This document shows positions 7,751-15,078 of a stretch of 24,531 bases of DNA, piece after piece. Position 1 is the first letter of the stretch. Each line of letters starts with the position of its first letter. Source of the stretch: Sphingomonas sp. CCH9-E2 (GTDB lineage: Bacteria; Pseudomonadota; Alphaproteobacteria; Sphingomonadales; Sphingomonadaceae); contig NZ_LSJM01000067.1 in NCBI RefSeq assembly GCF_001557215.1, forward strand, positions 1 through 24,531. Reading direction: 5' to 3'. The translations under genes and the position numbers were made by a program. The notes below the pieces were generated by a model, which had not been told where the DNA came from, did not search any database, and saw nothing but the letters and a program-made list of their open reading frames with translations.

Positions 7751-8695
7751 ATGACCGTTTCCCCGATCGATCGCCGCGCGATCCCCGCCGGCGCCAGCGT
7801 CACCAACTGGACCACCCGCGACGGATGGGTGCTGCGCTGCTTTGCCTGGCCCGCCAGCGGCACGCCGCGCGGGTCGATCCTGTTCCAGGGCGGGCGCGGC
7901 GATGTGTTCGAGAAATATCTGGAGAGCTTTGCGCACTGGCAGGAGCGCGGCTGGACGATCACCTCGTTCGACTGGCGCGGGCAGGGCGGGTCGGGGCGGC
8001 TGACCGACGCCGGCAATTGCGGACATATCGAGGATTTCGCCCAATATATCGCCGATTTCCGCGATTTCGTGAGCGAATGGATGGCCGCGACGCCGGGGCC
8101 GCACGTCGTCATGGGCCATTCGATGGGCGGGCATCTGGTGCTGCGCGGGCTGGTCGAAGGCGTGGCACGGCCCGATGCCGCGGTGCTGATCGCGCCGATG
8201 CTGGGGCTGAAGGGACCGTTCGGCGCGGCGCTGGGCGAGCGGCTGGCGCGTTTCCTGGGCGGCGTCGGCAACTCGGCGCGCCCGGCGTGGAAGTCGAACG
8301 AGCGGCCCTACACCACCGACACGCGCGAATCGCTGCTGACCCATGATGCGGACCGTTATCAGGACGAGATTTTCTGGCAGCAGGCGAACCCCGGCAACGT
8401 CACCGGCCCGCCCAGCTGGAAATGGGTGATCGAGGCGTTTCGCTCGACGCGCGAGCTGCGCACCAACCCGGCGCTCAAGCAGATGGACGTGCCGGTGCTG
8501 GCGCTGATCGCCGAGCATGACGGGCTGGTCGATGCCAAGGCCGGGCTGGCGCAGGTCGCGAAGTTGCCCGATGCGCGCATCGTCCGTTTCGGCAAGGAAA
8601 GCGCGCACGAAATCCTGCGCGAGGCGGACAAGGTGCGCAATCGCGCGATCGGCGAGATCGACCTGTTTCTGGAAGCACGGGCACGGCGCGGATGA
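7751..8695 (+). CDS. Alpha/beta hydrolase, lysophospholipase/monoglyceride-lipase-like
   Basis: This 314-residue serine hydrolase belongs to the Hydrolase_4 (serine aminopeptidase S33, PldB-like) group. The nucleophile elbow GHSMGG places the serine at 124. The probable acid is Asp257 in AEHDGLVD and the probable base His286 in ESAHEIL, giving a complete Ser-Asp-His triad. FDWRGQGGSGR (73-83) is the usual DxRGxGxS-type strand-loop of this group. No signal peptide is seen, so it is likely cytoplasmic. The family acts on lysophospholipids, monoacylglycerols or other esters; the substrate here cannot be read from the sequence. Its stop overlaps the next start as ATGA, so it forms a coupled pair with the flavoenzyme. 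No clear ribosome binding site precedes the ATG. Confidence 0.88.
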   Translation: MTVSPIDRRAIPAGASVTNWTTRDGWVLRCFAWPASGTPRGSILFQGGRGDVFEKYLESFAHWQERGWTITSFDWRGQGGSGRLTDAGNCGHIEDFAQYIADFRDFVSEWMAATPGPHVVMGHSMGGHLVLRGLVEGVARPDAAVLIAPMLGLKGPFGAALGERLARFLGGVGNSARPAWKSNERPYTTDTRESLLTHDADRYQDEIFWQQANPGNVTGPPSWKWVIEAFRSTRELRTNPALKQMDVPVLALIAEHDGLVDAKAGLAQVAKLPDARIVRFGKESAHEILREADKVRNRAIGEIDLFLEARARRG

Positions 8696-9798
8696 GTCGA
8701 TATGACGTCGCGATCATCGGGGCCGGGATCGGCGGCGCGAGCCTTGCCGCAGAAGTCGCGCCGCACGCCCGCGTCCTGATCCTGGAGGGGGAGAGCCAGC
8801 CCGGCTATCACGCCACCGGGCGGTCGGCGGCATTCTGGTCCGAAACCTATGGCGGGCCGAATATCCAGCCGCTGGTGATCGCATCGGGCGATTTTCTGCA
8901 CCATCCGCCCGCCGAACTGGGCGGCGAGGGTTTCCTGTCGCCGCGCGGCGAGCTGTTCATCGCCCGGCGCGAGGATCGGGCGGTCCTCGACGCGTTCGTT
9001 GCCAAATTCGCGGCTTTGGGGGTCGAACTCGACCAGGTCGATCCGGCCGGATATTGTCCCGGGCTGCGTGCCGAATGGACCGACGCGCTGTATGATCCAA
9101 CCTGCTGCGACATCGACGTCGCCCGGCTGCACGGTGCCTATCTGAGTGCTGCACGGCGGGCCGGGGCGGAGCTGGTCTGCGACGCCGCGGTCACCGCGCT
9201 GTCGCGCGACGGCCATTGGCAGATCGAGACGCGCGCCGGGACGTTTGCCGCCGATGTGATCGTCAACGCCGCCGGGGCCTGGGCCGAGCCGGTCGGGCTG
9301 CTGGCCGGCGCGCCGCCGACGGGGATTGCCCCGCTGCGCCGCACGATGGTGCAGTTGCGCGTCGATCCGCCCGCGCCGATGAGCCTGCCGCTGGTGCGCG
9401 ACGCGCATGAGCGGTTTTACTTCAAGCCCGAATCGGGCGGGCGCATCTGGCTGTCGCCGCACGACGAGATCCCGACCGCACCATGCGATGCCGCGCCCGA
9501 AGACATCGACGTTGCGATCGCGATCGACAAGCTCGCCAGCGCGGTCGACTGGCGGGTCGAGGCGGTCGAGCGGCGCTGGGCGGGGCTGCGCACCTTCGCG
9601 CCCGACCGCAAGCCGGTCTATGGCTTCGACCCTGCCGTGCCGGGGCTGTTCTGGTGCGCGGGGCAGGGGGGCTTCGGCATCCAGACTGCCCCCGCCGCTT
9701 CGAAGCTGGCGGCGGCGATGCTGCTGGGCAGCGCGCCCGACCCGATGGTCGCGCATCTCGACCCCGACCGTTATTCGATCCAGCGGTTTCGCGGCTGA
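8692..9798 (+). CDS. FAD-dependent oxidoreductase, D-arginine/D-amino-acid dehydrogenase-like
   Basis: This 368-residue protein has the DAO (FAD-dependent oxidoreductase) fold. The N-terminal Rossmann motif GAGIGGAS (10-17) is followed by an acidic end of strand 2 (LEGES). QPGYHATGRSAAF (36-48) resembles the active-site loop of Pseudomonas D-arginine dehydrogenase (DauA), with His40 at the catalytic-His position. RFYFKPESG and GLRTFAPDRKPVYGFDP also fit that enzyme, supplying candidate substrate-contacting Tyr and Arg. GQGGFGIQ near the C-terminus is a second FAD-contacting region. The likely reaction is oxidation of a D-amino or imino acid to the 2-oxo acid, with electrons passed to a quinone or other acceptor. 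The ATG overlaps the hydrolase stop, so the two are co-translated. Substrate assignment is inference. Confidence 0.82.
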   Translation: MSRYDVAIIGAGIGGASLAAEVAPHARVLILEGESQPGYHATGRSAAFWSETYGGPNIQPLVIASGDFLHHPPAELGGEGFLSPRGELFIARREDRAVLDAFVAKFAALGVELDQVDPAGYCPGLRAEWTDALYDPTCCDIDVARLHGAYLSAARRAGAELVCDAAVTALSRDGHWQIETRAGTFAADVIVNAAGAWAEPVGLLAGAPPTGIAPLRRTMVQLRVDPPAPMSLPLVRDAHERFYFKPESGGRIWLSPHDEIPTAPCDAAPEDIDVAIAIDKLASAVDWRVEAVERRWAGLRTFAPDRKPVYGFDPAVPGLFWCAGQGGFGIQTAPAASKLAAAMLLGSAPDPMVAHLDPDRYSIQRFRG

Positions 9799-9855
9799 AA
9801 CGCTGGACGGACGGCGCGGCTTTGCTATCGTTGGCCTGTCGCAACGAGGGAGCGG

Positions 9856-10032
9856 ATGATGGCCCACAAGTTCGTGATCGAGCAGAACAAGGCCGGCGAA
9901 TATGTCGCCAAGTTCAAGTATAACAACGAAATTATCTTCTGGACCGAGGGCTATTCGAGCAAGGCGTCGGCGAAGAATGCGATCGAATCGATCCTGAAGA
10001 ACGGCCCGGGCGCACCGGTCGAAGAGGGATGA
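9856..10032 (+). CDS. YegP/DUF1508-type small protein
   Basis: This 58-residue protein starts at ATG 9856 (a second ATG follows immediately) behind the purine-rich GAGGGAGCGG. Its plan matches a single DUF1508 (YegP-like, UPF0339) unit: a beta strand (HKFVIEQN), GEYVAKFKYNNEIIFWTEGY where the family has a G-x-Y/W-x-F-x-x-N-G-x-I core, then SSKASAKNAIESILKN where the family has a Y-x-s-K-x-x-a-x-x-g-I helix. Characterised members have tandem units; this is a single copy. The molecular function of the family is not established. It lies 57 bases after the flavoenzyme and could be transcribed with it. Confidence 0.82.
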   Translation: MMAHKFVIEQNKAGEYVAKFKYNNEIIFWTEGYSSKASAKNAIESILKNGPGAPVEEG

Positions 10033-10457
10033 GGGGCGGCGGCGCTTCGCGTTTGCGGATGCGGGGTGTTGCGTGTGTTCACTTGGCCTCCGTCTGCTGT
10101 GGCGTGCGGGTAGTTATAACCAAATAGGTTCTTGTAGGAAGCGGGCAGCGGTTTTTGGCTGTTTTCCGCGGGTTTTTGCGTGGGTAGCGGATGGCGTGGG
10201 GCGTCCGGGCGGGCGATTTCTGGCGCGTGCGGGGCGTGCCGCGAAACAGGTGATGCGACGATGTCTGCGAACTTCGCGTGATGGAGCACCGGCGGGGCGG
10301 CGCGTTTGCGGAGGGGAATGTCGAACGCGTGCAACGCCGTAGACGCGCCGATCGGGCAAATTCGATGGTGAGGTGGTCCCGGCATGAGGTCGGGATGACG
10401 GTGGAAGTGGGATGACGGCTAACAGCCCCATTGCGGAGATTGGCCCGGCGGGGCAGC
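10033..10457. other. Intergenic region without a supported gene
   Basis: This 0.4 kb stretch has no frame with convincing coding character. It is G/T-rich on the plus strand and contains an A+T-rich island around 10111-10135 (with TATAAC at 10115-10120) for which no correctly spaced -35 could be found. A REP-like arm lies at 10375-10399. A minus-strand open frame covering 9951-10385 was judged spurious because it runs into the 58-residue gene. Confidence 0.6.
10375..10399 (-). repeat. REP-like palindromic arm
   Basis: Read on the minus strand this starts GTCATCCCGACCTCATGCC, and it is imperfectly palindromic (GTCCCG against CGGGA). Its plan resembles the arms at 11141-11230 (GTCATCCTGAACTTGG), so it probably belongs to the same extragenic palindrome family. 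It lies just upstream of the low-G+C orphan gene. Confidence 0.5.
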
Positions 10458-11096
10458 ATGTCGCCGATGACAACTCGGGCCGCCTCGCAATTAGAATGCG
10501 CCCTCGAGGCGGTCTATCGCGAGTTTGCGCGGCCTGCGCCCGACGTGATTGAGGGCTGTCCCTGTTGCATTTCGACGCGTGGAATCGATGTTTTGCTTAC
10601 AACGCCACTCCGCGAACTGACGGGCCAACAACTGTGGCGATATGTTTCTGGAGCATTTCTCACCGTTGGAGGTGAAGAGGATTTTCAATACCTGCTTCCA
10701 CGCATACTTGAAATCTCGATTAGCGACCCTGGGAATGCGAACGATCCAGAGATAGTCATCGGAAAACTGTCATTGGCGAACTGGCGTGCGTGGTCTGAAC
10801 CTAAGCGGCGCGCGCTCGAAGCGTTTCTTGATGCTTGGTTCGAATGGGCCTTGGTTCTAGACTCGGCTGAAGCTGACGAAGGATGGATCGGCACGGAAGC
10901 AGAGAGCGTGCTTTGCGGAGCGGCGCGAGCCGGATTACCGCTGCGAGGGTGGTTAACCCGCCTGAATGAGCCGTTTGCGGCGCCCGTCTTTGTCGACCTG
11001 AAAGAGCGATTTCCTAATGAGCTATCGCCCTTTTGGGAAGACGCACCGGGAGGCTTTGCGGAACTGTCGGCCATCCTGACTCAAGGTCGTGCTTAG
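10458..11096 (+). CDS. Hypothetical protein with CPCC motif, low-G+C orphan
   Basis: From ATG 10458 this frame encodes 212 residues. In-frame alternatives are TTG 10431 and ATG 10467, and none has a strong ribosome binding site. It has no signal peptide or membrane segment. A cysteine cluster GCPCC (Cys34, 36, 37) near the N-terminus is followed by helix-rich sequence. QLWRYVSGAFLTVGGEEDFQYL and LPRILEI resemble a widespread but uncharacterised family with a short Cys motif followed by a DF-x-x-xLPRxxEL segment; I cannot name it. Base composition differs from its neighbours: 31 of 60 bases are G or C at 10561-10620, against 41 of 60 at 18781-18840, and the codon choice is more relaxed. Together with the flanking REP-like repeats this suggests horizontal acquisition. 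Function unknown. Confidence 0.75.
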   Translation: MSPMTTRAASQLECALEAVYREFARPAPDVIEGCPCCISTRGIDVLLTTPLRELTGQQLWRYVSGAFLTVGGEEDFQYLLPRILEISISDPGNANDPEIVIGKLSLANWRAWSEPKRRALEAFLDAWFEWALVLDSAEADEGWIGTEAESVLCGAARAGLPLRGWLTRLNEPFAAPVFVDLKERFPNELSPFWEDAPGGFAELSAILTQGRA

Positions 11097-11140
11097 CGTC
11101 CGCTATCCACTCAGTTGCGGACGCATTTGTCCGTTCGCTC

Positions 11141-11230
11141 CGTCATCCTGAACTTGGTTCAAGATCCACGTCTCCGCAAGCGACGGAGCAGCGCGGGAAG
11201 GGTGGATGCTGAAACAAGTTCAGCATGACG
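11141..11230. repeat. REP-like inverted pair downstream of the orphan gene
   Basis: Arms at 11141-11169 (starting CGTCATCCTGAACTTGG) and 11202-11230 (ending AAGTTCAGCATGACG) are inverted copies matching at 25 of 29 positions, separated by 32 bases that contain a small CTCCG/CGGAG stem. This is the paired-arm architecture of bacterial extragenic palindromes. It lies between the orphan gene and the 3' end of rnhA and could end transcripts from both sides. Confidence 0.8.
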
Positions 11231-11273
11231 GGGTGTGGGAGCGGTGGCTCCCCACCCAATCCCGCTGCCCGCA

Positions 11274-11714
11274 CTAACTCCGCAGTGCTGCGTCGCTTGC
11301 CAGCTGATCCGCGCGTTCGTTGTCGGGGTGGCCGGCATGACCCTTGACCCATAGCCATTCGATGCGGTGCGGTTTGGCGGCGTCGAGGAGTTCGATCCAC
11401 AGGTCGCTGTTCTTGACCGGCTTCTTGTCCGCCGTGCGCCAGCCGTTGCGCTGCCAGCCTTTGATCCATTTGGTCAGGCCGTCCATGACATAGCGGCTGT
11501 CGGTCGACAGCTTGACGCGGCACGGCTTGTTGAGCGCCTTCAGCCCCTGGATCGCCGCCATCAATTCCATGCGGTTGTTGGTGGTGTGCGCCTCACCGCC
11601 CGACAATTCCTTTTCGACCGTCCCCGCGCGCAGCAGCACGCCCCAGCCGCCGCGCCCGGGATTGCCCTTGCACGCGCCATCGGTGGCGATTTCGACGAGG
11701 GGGAGTTCGGTCAT
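11274..11714 (-). CDS. rnhA: Ribonuclease HI
   Basis: This 146-residue enzyme cleaves the RNA strand of RNA-DNA hybrids, removing primers and R-loops. The catalytic set is visible: Asp12 in [12 protein letters not shown], Glu50 in NNRMELMA, Asp72 in STDSRYV, the flexible-loop histidine His126 in VKGHAGH, and Asp136 in NERADQLA. A basic handle-type segment ([20 protein letters not shown], 82-101) is present, as in E. coli RNase HI, and the length is normal. Its ATG overlaps the thrB stop (ATGA), so translation is probably coupled. It is the last gene of the minus-strand ispH-thrB-rnhA cluster. Confidence 0.97.
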   Translation of the reverse strand: MTELPLVEIATDGACKGNPGRGGWGVLLRAGTVEKELSGGEAHTTNNRMELMAAIQGLKALNKPCRVKLSTDSRYVMDGLTKWIKGWQRNGWRTADKKPVKNSDLWIELLDAAKPHRIEWLWVKGHAGHPDNERADQLASDAALRS

Positions 11715-12664
11715 GCGTCAGGGCTCATGGCTTGGTAGTGGCGAAGGCGGCGGACATAGGCGAGCGGGTCCTTGCGCGTCACCAGTGCGTCGGCAGGCGT
11801 GTTGATCCAGTCGAATGCGCGCGAGAGGGCGAAGCGGATGCACGCGCCGCTGGCGAGCAGCGGGAAGGCGGCGCGCTCGGCGTCGGACAAGGGGAAGCGC
11901 GATTCATAGCCGCGCAGCAGCGCATCCCCGACCTCGGCATGATAGTCCGCGCCGGTCGCGTCGAAACTCCACGCGCTGTGCATCACGGCGAGGTCGTAGA
12001 TGCGGAAATCGGTGCTGGCGAAATAGAAGTCGATCAGGCCGGTGACGGTGTCGCCCAGCATGAGGACATTGTCGGGGAACAGATCGGCATGGATTGCGCA
12101 GCGGTCGAACCCGTCGCGCGGCCAGGCGGCGAGGACGCGGTCGAGCGCGGCGCCGAGTTCCGCGTGCAGTCCGGGCACGATCTGGTCGAGGCTGTCGCCG
12201 CAGCGCTCGAACAGCGGGCGCCAGCTGTCGACGCCCATCGAATTGGGGCGGTCCTGCCCGAAATCGGCGACGGCGGCGTGCATGTCGGCCATCGCGCGTG
12301 CCGCAGCCTCGGCCTGAGCCGGAGTGGGGTGGGAGAGGGACACGCCCGACAGGAACTTGATCAGGCAGGCCGGGCGGCCTTCTAGCGTCTGGATCGCCAC
12401 GCCGTCGCGGTCTGGAATCGCGGGCGGCACCTTCAGCCCCTTGGCATCGAGATGCGCGAGCAGGTCCATGAAATAGGGCAGGTCGCCCGCATCGACGCGC
12501 TTTTCGTAGAGCGTCAGGATGAAGCGGGCTTTGGTGGTGTCGACCAGATAGTTGCTGTTCTCCACCCCCTCGGCGATGCCCTTGGCCGACACGAGTTCGC
12601 CGACGTCATAGCGGGCGAGGAACGCGGCGAGCGATTCGGCCGGGACCTGTGTGTAGACTGCCAT
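11711..12664 (-). CDS. thrB: Homoserine kinase, APH-fold type
   Basis: This 317-residue protein phosphorylates homoserine to O-phosphohomoserine in threonine biosynthesis. It is the APH/choline-kinase-fold form of ThrB found in many proteobacteria, not the GHMP-fold form. [20 protein letters not shown] is the characteristic N-terminus, followed by [13 protein letters not shown] (nucleotide-binding region). The catalytic loop HADLFPDN (192-199, with Asp194 and Asn199) and the metal-binding Asp212 in LIDFYF follow. The start is ATG at 12664; upstream frame extension would run through the repeat element at 12763-12934 and is rejected. The gene is separated from ispH by 274 bases holding that element. 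A purine stretch (GGGAA) about 6 bases upstream is the only ribosome-binding candidate. Confidence 0.93.
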   Translation of the reverse strand: MAVYTQVPAESLAAFLARYDVGELVSAKGIAEGVENSNYLVDTTKARFILTLYEKRVDAGDLPYFMDLLAHLDAKGLKVPPAIPDRDGVAIQTLEGRPACLIKFLSGVSLSHPTPAQAEAAARAMADMHAAVADFGQDRPNSMGVDSWRPLFERCGDSLDQIVPGLHAELGAALDRVLAAWPRDGFDRCAIHADLFPDNVLMLGDTVTGLIDFYFASTDFRIYDLAVMHSAWSFDATGADYHAEVGDALLRGYESRFPLSDAERAAFPLLASGACIRFALSRAFDWINTPADALVTRKDPLAYVRRLRHYQAMSPDA

Positions 12665-12762
12665 TTCGGGTTCCCGTGCGTGCGGCTGTTCAAGGGGGCG
12701 GGTAGATGCTGGGCTAAACCGGAGCAAGGCGGATTTGGCGTTTTGGCACGGGTTGAGGCGCT

Positions 12763-12934
12763 CATTCCTCCCCTGAGCTTGTCTCAGGGGAGGGGGACCG
12801 CCCGCAAAGCCGGTGGTGGAGGGGCTGCCCCGAAGAGGGCAGAATTTCCAACGAACCGTCCACGGCCGTCTGCGCGGCCGCCCCTCCGTCAGCGCTTCGC
12901 GCTGCCACCTCCCCTGCGGGGCAGGGGAGGAATG
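12763..12934. repeat. 172-bp element with 13-bp terminal inverted repeats and hairpin ends
   Basis: The ends CATTCCTCCCCTG (12763-12775) and CAGGGGAGGAATG (12922-12934) are perfect inverted repeats. Each end is itself a hairpin: an 11-bp stem with a 5-base loop at 12767-12793, and a 10-bp stem with a GGG loop at 12908-12930. An inner pair, GGAGGGGC (12818-12825) and GCCCCTCC (12880-12887), continues the symmetry. It has no coding capacity. It resembles the palindromic intergenic repeats common in sphingomonad genomes and is MITE-like in structure. No target-site duplication was evident. Confidence 0.8.
12908..12930 (-). terminator. Hairpin just downstream of ispH
   Basis: CCTCCCCTGC and GCAGGGGAGG form a perfect 10-bp stem 8 bases past the ispH stop. 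No T tract follows on the minus strand. It belongs to the repeat element and may serve as an mRNA 3' end or attenuate read-through into thrB. Confidence 0.4.
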
Positions 12935-12938
12935 TTCG

Positions 12939-13892
12939 TTACGCCGCCTCAAGCCCCTTGGGCAGCTTGAAGGCGATCGTTTCCTGCGCGGTTTCGACCA
13001 TGCGTTCGGTGACGTCATAGCGGGTGGCGATGCGGTCTATCACTTCGCGCACCAGCACTTCGGGGGCCGATGCGCCGGCGGTGATGCCGAGCGTGCCTAT
13101 GCCCGCCAGCCAGTCGAAATCGAGATCGTCGGCGCGCTGGATCAGCTTCGACGTCGTCCCCTCGCGCTCGGCCACTTCGGCAAGGCGCAGCGAGTTGGAC
13201 GAATTGGGCGCGCCGATCACCAGCACCAGGTCGCACGACCCGGCGATCGCGCGGACCGCCGCCTGCCGGTTCGACGTGGCGTAGCAGATGTCGTCGGCCT
13301 TGGGCGCGACGATATCGGGGAAGCGCCGCTGCAGGATCGCCAGGATCGACGCGGTGTCGTCGACCGACAGCGTCGTCTGGGTGAGGAAGGCGAGGTTGCC
13401 GGGTTCGGCCGGGGCGATCGTTTCGGCGTCCTCCTCGGTCTCGATCAGGGTCATTGCGCCTTCGGGCACCTGGCCGAAGGTGCCGATCACCTCGGGATGG
13501 CCGGCATGGCCGATGAACAGGATGTGGCGCCCGGCGGCGACCAGGCGTTCGGCCTGACGATGCACTTTCGACACCAGCGGGCAGGTGGCGTCGAAATAGG
13601 ACAGGCCGCGATTCTGTGCAGCGGCGGGGACCGATTTGGGGACGCCATGCGCGGAGAAGACGACATGGACGCCGTCCGGCACCTGATCGAGTTCGTCGAC
13701 GAACACCGCGCCCTTCGCCTTCAGCGTATCGACCACATATTTGTTGTGGACGATCTCGTGCCGGACATAGACCGGCGCGCCGTGCAGTTCGATCGCGCGT
13801 TCGACGATCTGGATGGCGCGGTCGACTCCGGCGCAAAAGCCGCGCGGCGCGGCGATGAGGAGGTCGAGGACGGGCTTTTGGGTGTCGGTCAT
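12939..13892 (-). CDS. ispH: 4-hydroxy-3-methylbut-2-enyl diphosphate reductase (IspH/LytB)
   Basis: This 317-residue enzyme makes IPP and DMAPP from HMBPP in the last step of the MEP isoprenoid pathway. The three cysteine ligands of the [4Fe-4S] cluster are visible: Cys20 in [11 protein letters not shown], Cys104 in [11 protein letters not shown] and Cys203 in [22 protein letters not shown] (128-138) supplies the conserved His and the catalytic Glu134. [11 protein letters not shown] is the conserved substrate-binding SxN region. The start is ATG at 13892 with AAGG about 8 bases upstream. Although the frame stays open far upstream, the longer version would run antisense to the divergent lipoprotein gene. 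It is the first gene of the cluster with thrB and rnhA. Confidence 0.97.
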   Translation of the reverse strand: MTDTQKPVLDLLIAAPRGFCAGVDRAIQIVERAIELHGAPVYVRHEIVHNKYVVDTLKAKGAVFVDELDQVPDGVHVVFSAHGVPKSVPAAAQNRGLSYFDATCPLVSKVHRQAERLVAAGRHILFIGHAGHPEVIGTFGQVPEGAMTLIETEEDAETIAPAEPGNLAFLTQTTLSVDDTASILAILQRRFPDIVAPKADDICYATSNRQAAVRAIAGSCDLVLVIGAPNSSNSLRLAEVAEREGTTSKLIQRADDLDFDWLAGIGTLGITAGASAPEVLVREVIDRIATRYDVTERMVETAQETIAFKLPKGLEAA

Positions 13893-14042
13893 CGCGGCTG
13901 CCTTACGCGATCCGGAGCGGCTGCGAAAGGCGCGGGATGGCCGTTGCGGGAAGGCAAAGCGCTGCCTATGGTGCCCGCCGCCGCGCCGGACCTGCCAGAG
14001 ATGGTGGGGGCGGGCATGTCTTGTTCGGGAAAGGTGCCCCAG

Positions 14043-14681
14043 TTGAACGTTCGCAAACTCGCGCTTGCCGCATCGATTCCGCTGGCGCTCGCCGCCTGCT
14101 CCCGTGAGGGCGACATTGCCGAGGGCGGCATCACCGCAGTCCGCTCTGCCTGTCCGCGTATCGGCGTGCCGGCCGGGACCGGCGACATCACCCTGTTCAA
14201 CCCCGCCGACAGCACGGCGGCGAGCGCGATCGACGTGACCGCGACGCTGACCAACGTCACGTCGAACTGCGACGACAGCGGCGAGATGATCCGCAGCGAC
14301 ATCGCGTTCGAGGTTCAGGCCAGCCGCCGCTCGACCGAAGGCGCGCGCGAAGTGACGCTGCCCTATTTCGTGACGGTGGTGCAGGGCGGATCGTCGGTCG
14401 TGTCGAAGCGCGTGGCGCAGGTGACGCTGCGATTCGAGCCCGGCCAGGCGCGCGCGCAGGCGAGCGGGACCGCCAACGCCTATGTTTCCCGCGCGGCCGC
14501 GACGCTGCCCGAGGATATCCGCCGCCAGATCCTGGCGAAGCGCAAGGCGGGCGACGAGACCGCGGCGCTCGATCCGCTGGCGCGGCCGGAGGTGCGTCAG
14601 GCCGTGCTGCGCGCGACGTTCGAGGCGCTGGTCGGGTTCCAGCTGACCGATGCGCAGCTGAAGTATAACGCGACGCGTTAA
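14043..14681 (+). CDS. Predicted lipoprotein
   Basis: A TTG start at 14043, with AAAGGTG 7 bases upstream, gives 212 residues with a compact lipoprotein signal peptide ([18 protein letters not shown], lipid-bearing Cys19). An in-frame ATG at 14016 would add nine residues (MSCSGKVPQ) and cannot be excluded. The mature part is rich in Thr and Val beta-type sequence ([34 protein letters not shown]), suggesting a beta-sandwich. Two cysteines (SACPR and NCDDSG) could form a disulphide. A helical C-terminal stretch ([18 protein letters not shown]) follows. I infer a periplasmic lipoprotein. It is divergent from ispH and followed by an inverted repeat. Function unknown. Confidence 0.8.
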   Translation: MNVRKLALAASIPLALAACSREGDIAEGGITAVRSACPRIGVPAGTGDITLFNPADSTAASAIDVTATLTNVTSNCDDSGEMIRSDIAFEVQASRRSTEGAREVTLPYFVTVVQGGSSVVSKRVAQVTLRFEPGQARAQASGTANAYVSRAAATLPEDIRRQILAKRKAGDETAALDPLARPEVRQAVLRATFEALVGFQLTDAQLKYNATR

Positions 14682-14715
14682 TCTGTCAGGCGCCGCTTGC
14701 GCGGCGAGAAAAAGC

Positions 14716-14797
14716 CGTCGCCCCGGCGCAGGCCGGGGCCGGCTGTGGCGGGGGTGTCGCGTCAAACAGGGCGGCCCCGGCCTGCGCCGGGGCGACG
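14716..14797. repeat. GC-rich inverted repeat, family copy 1
   Basis: Perfect 26-bp arms at 14716-14741 and 14772-14797 flank a 30-base spacer. Each arm is also partly self-complementary (CCCCGGC and GCCGGGG). The arms share 25 of 26 bases with those of the repeat at 16667-16749. It lies between the lipoprotein gene and the gcv leader. Confidence 0.85.
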
Positions 14798-14816
14798 ACT
14801 GTGGAAAACTTCGCGA

Positions 14817-14845
14817 TTGACTCGAACGGTGCGGCGCAGCATTCC
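14817..14845 (+). promoter_or_regulatory. Weak candidate promoter for the gcv operon
   Basis: TTGACT at 14817-14822 matches a sigma-70 -35 box well. At 17-base spacing the -10 position reads CATTCC, a poor match. The site is about 35 bases upstream of the riboswitch, a reasonable position, but the -10 box makes the call tentative. Confidence 0.25.
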
Positions 14846-14878
14846 GGCTGCGTCGGCATCGGGCAACCGGTGAAGGCA

Positions 14879-15068
14879 CGCGCGGGAGAGTTTGCGGGTC
14901 CCCGGACCCGGAACGCCGAAGGAGCAACCGCCCCGGAATCTCTCAGGCACCAGGGACCGCGCGGGCCACGACACTCTGGAAAGCGCTTGCCTCGTCAGGG
15001 GTGAGCCACCGAAGGGGTAAGTCCCGGACACGCGCCGGGATCAAAGCTCTCAGGTTCCCGTGACAGAG
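14879..15068 (+). promoter_or_regulatory. Tandem glycine riboswitch (two aptamers) upstream of gcvT
   Basis: Aptamer 1 (14879-14963) has P1 arms CGCGCGG (14879-14885) and CCGCGCG (14957-14963), P2 strands GAGAG (14886-14890) and CTCTC (14940-14944), and the conserved core GCCGAAGGAGCAA (14915-14927). Aptamer 2 (14974-15068) has P1 arms CTCTG (14974-14978) and CAGAG (15064-15068), core GCCACCGAAGGGGTAA starting at 15005, and CTCTCAGG at 15047-15054. A ten-base linker joins them. This is the classic tandem glycine-binding architecture found upstream of gcvT operons. The 3' arm of the second P1 runs into the gcvT ribosome binding site. Confidence 0.93.
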
Positions 15069-15072
15069 GGGG
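15066..15072 (+). promoter_or_regulatory. gcvT ribosome binding site overlapping aptamer 2 P1
   Basis: GAGGGGG at 15066-15072 is 6 bases from the ATG at 15079. Its first three bases are also the end of the CAGAG arm that closes aptamer 2. Folding of the aptamer could therefore affect translation start directly. Confidence 0.65.
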
Positions 15073-15078
15073 CGACGG

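Noticed and set aside
8359..9867. Minus-strand open frame of about 500 codons
   Set aside because: It is antisense to the hydrolase and flavoenzyme genes, whose motifs are clear; the translation is compositionally biased.
9951..10385. Minus-strand frame of 144 codons in the yegP-like gene and following gap
   Set aside because: It covers the 3' half of the supported 58-residue gene on the opposite strand, is Pro/His/Arg-rich and has no recognisable motif.
12763..12934. CRISPR-like or direct-repeat array
   Set aside because: The repeats are inverted hairpins, with no regularly spaced direct repeats or cas genes.
12813..14042. 5' extension of the lipoprotein frame across ispH
   Set aside because: This part is antisense to ispH; the lipoprotein signal peptide fixes the real start near 14043 (or 14016).
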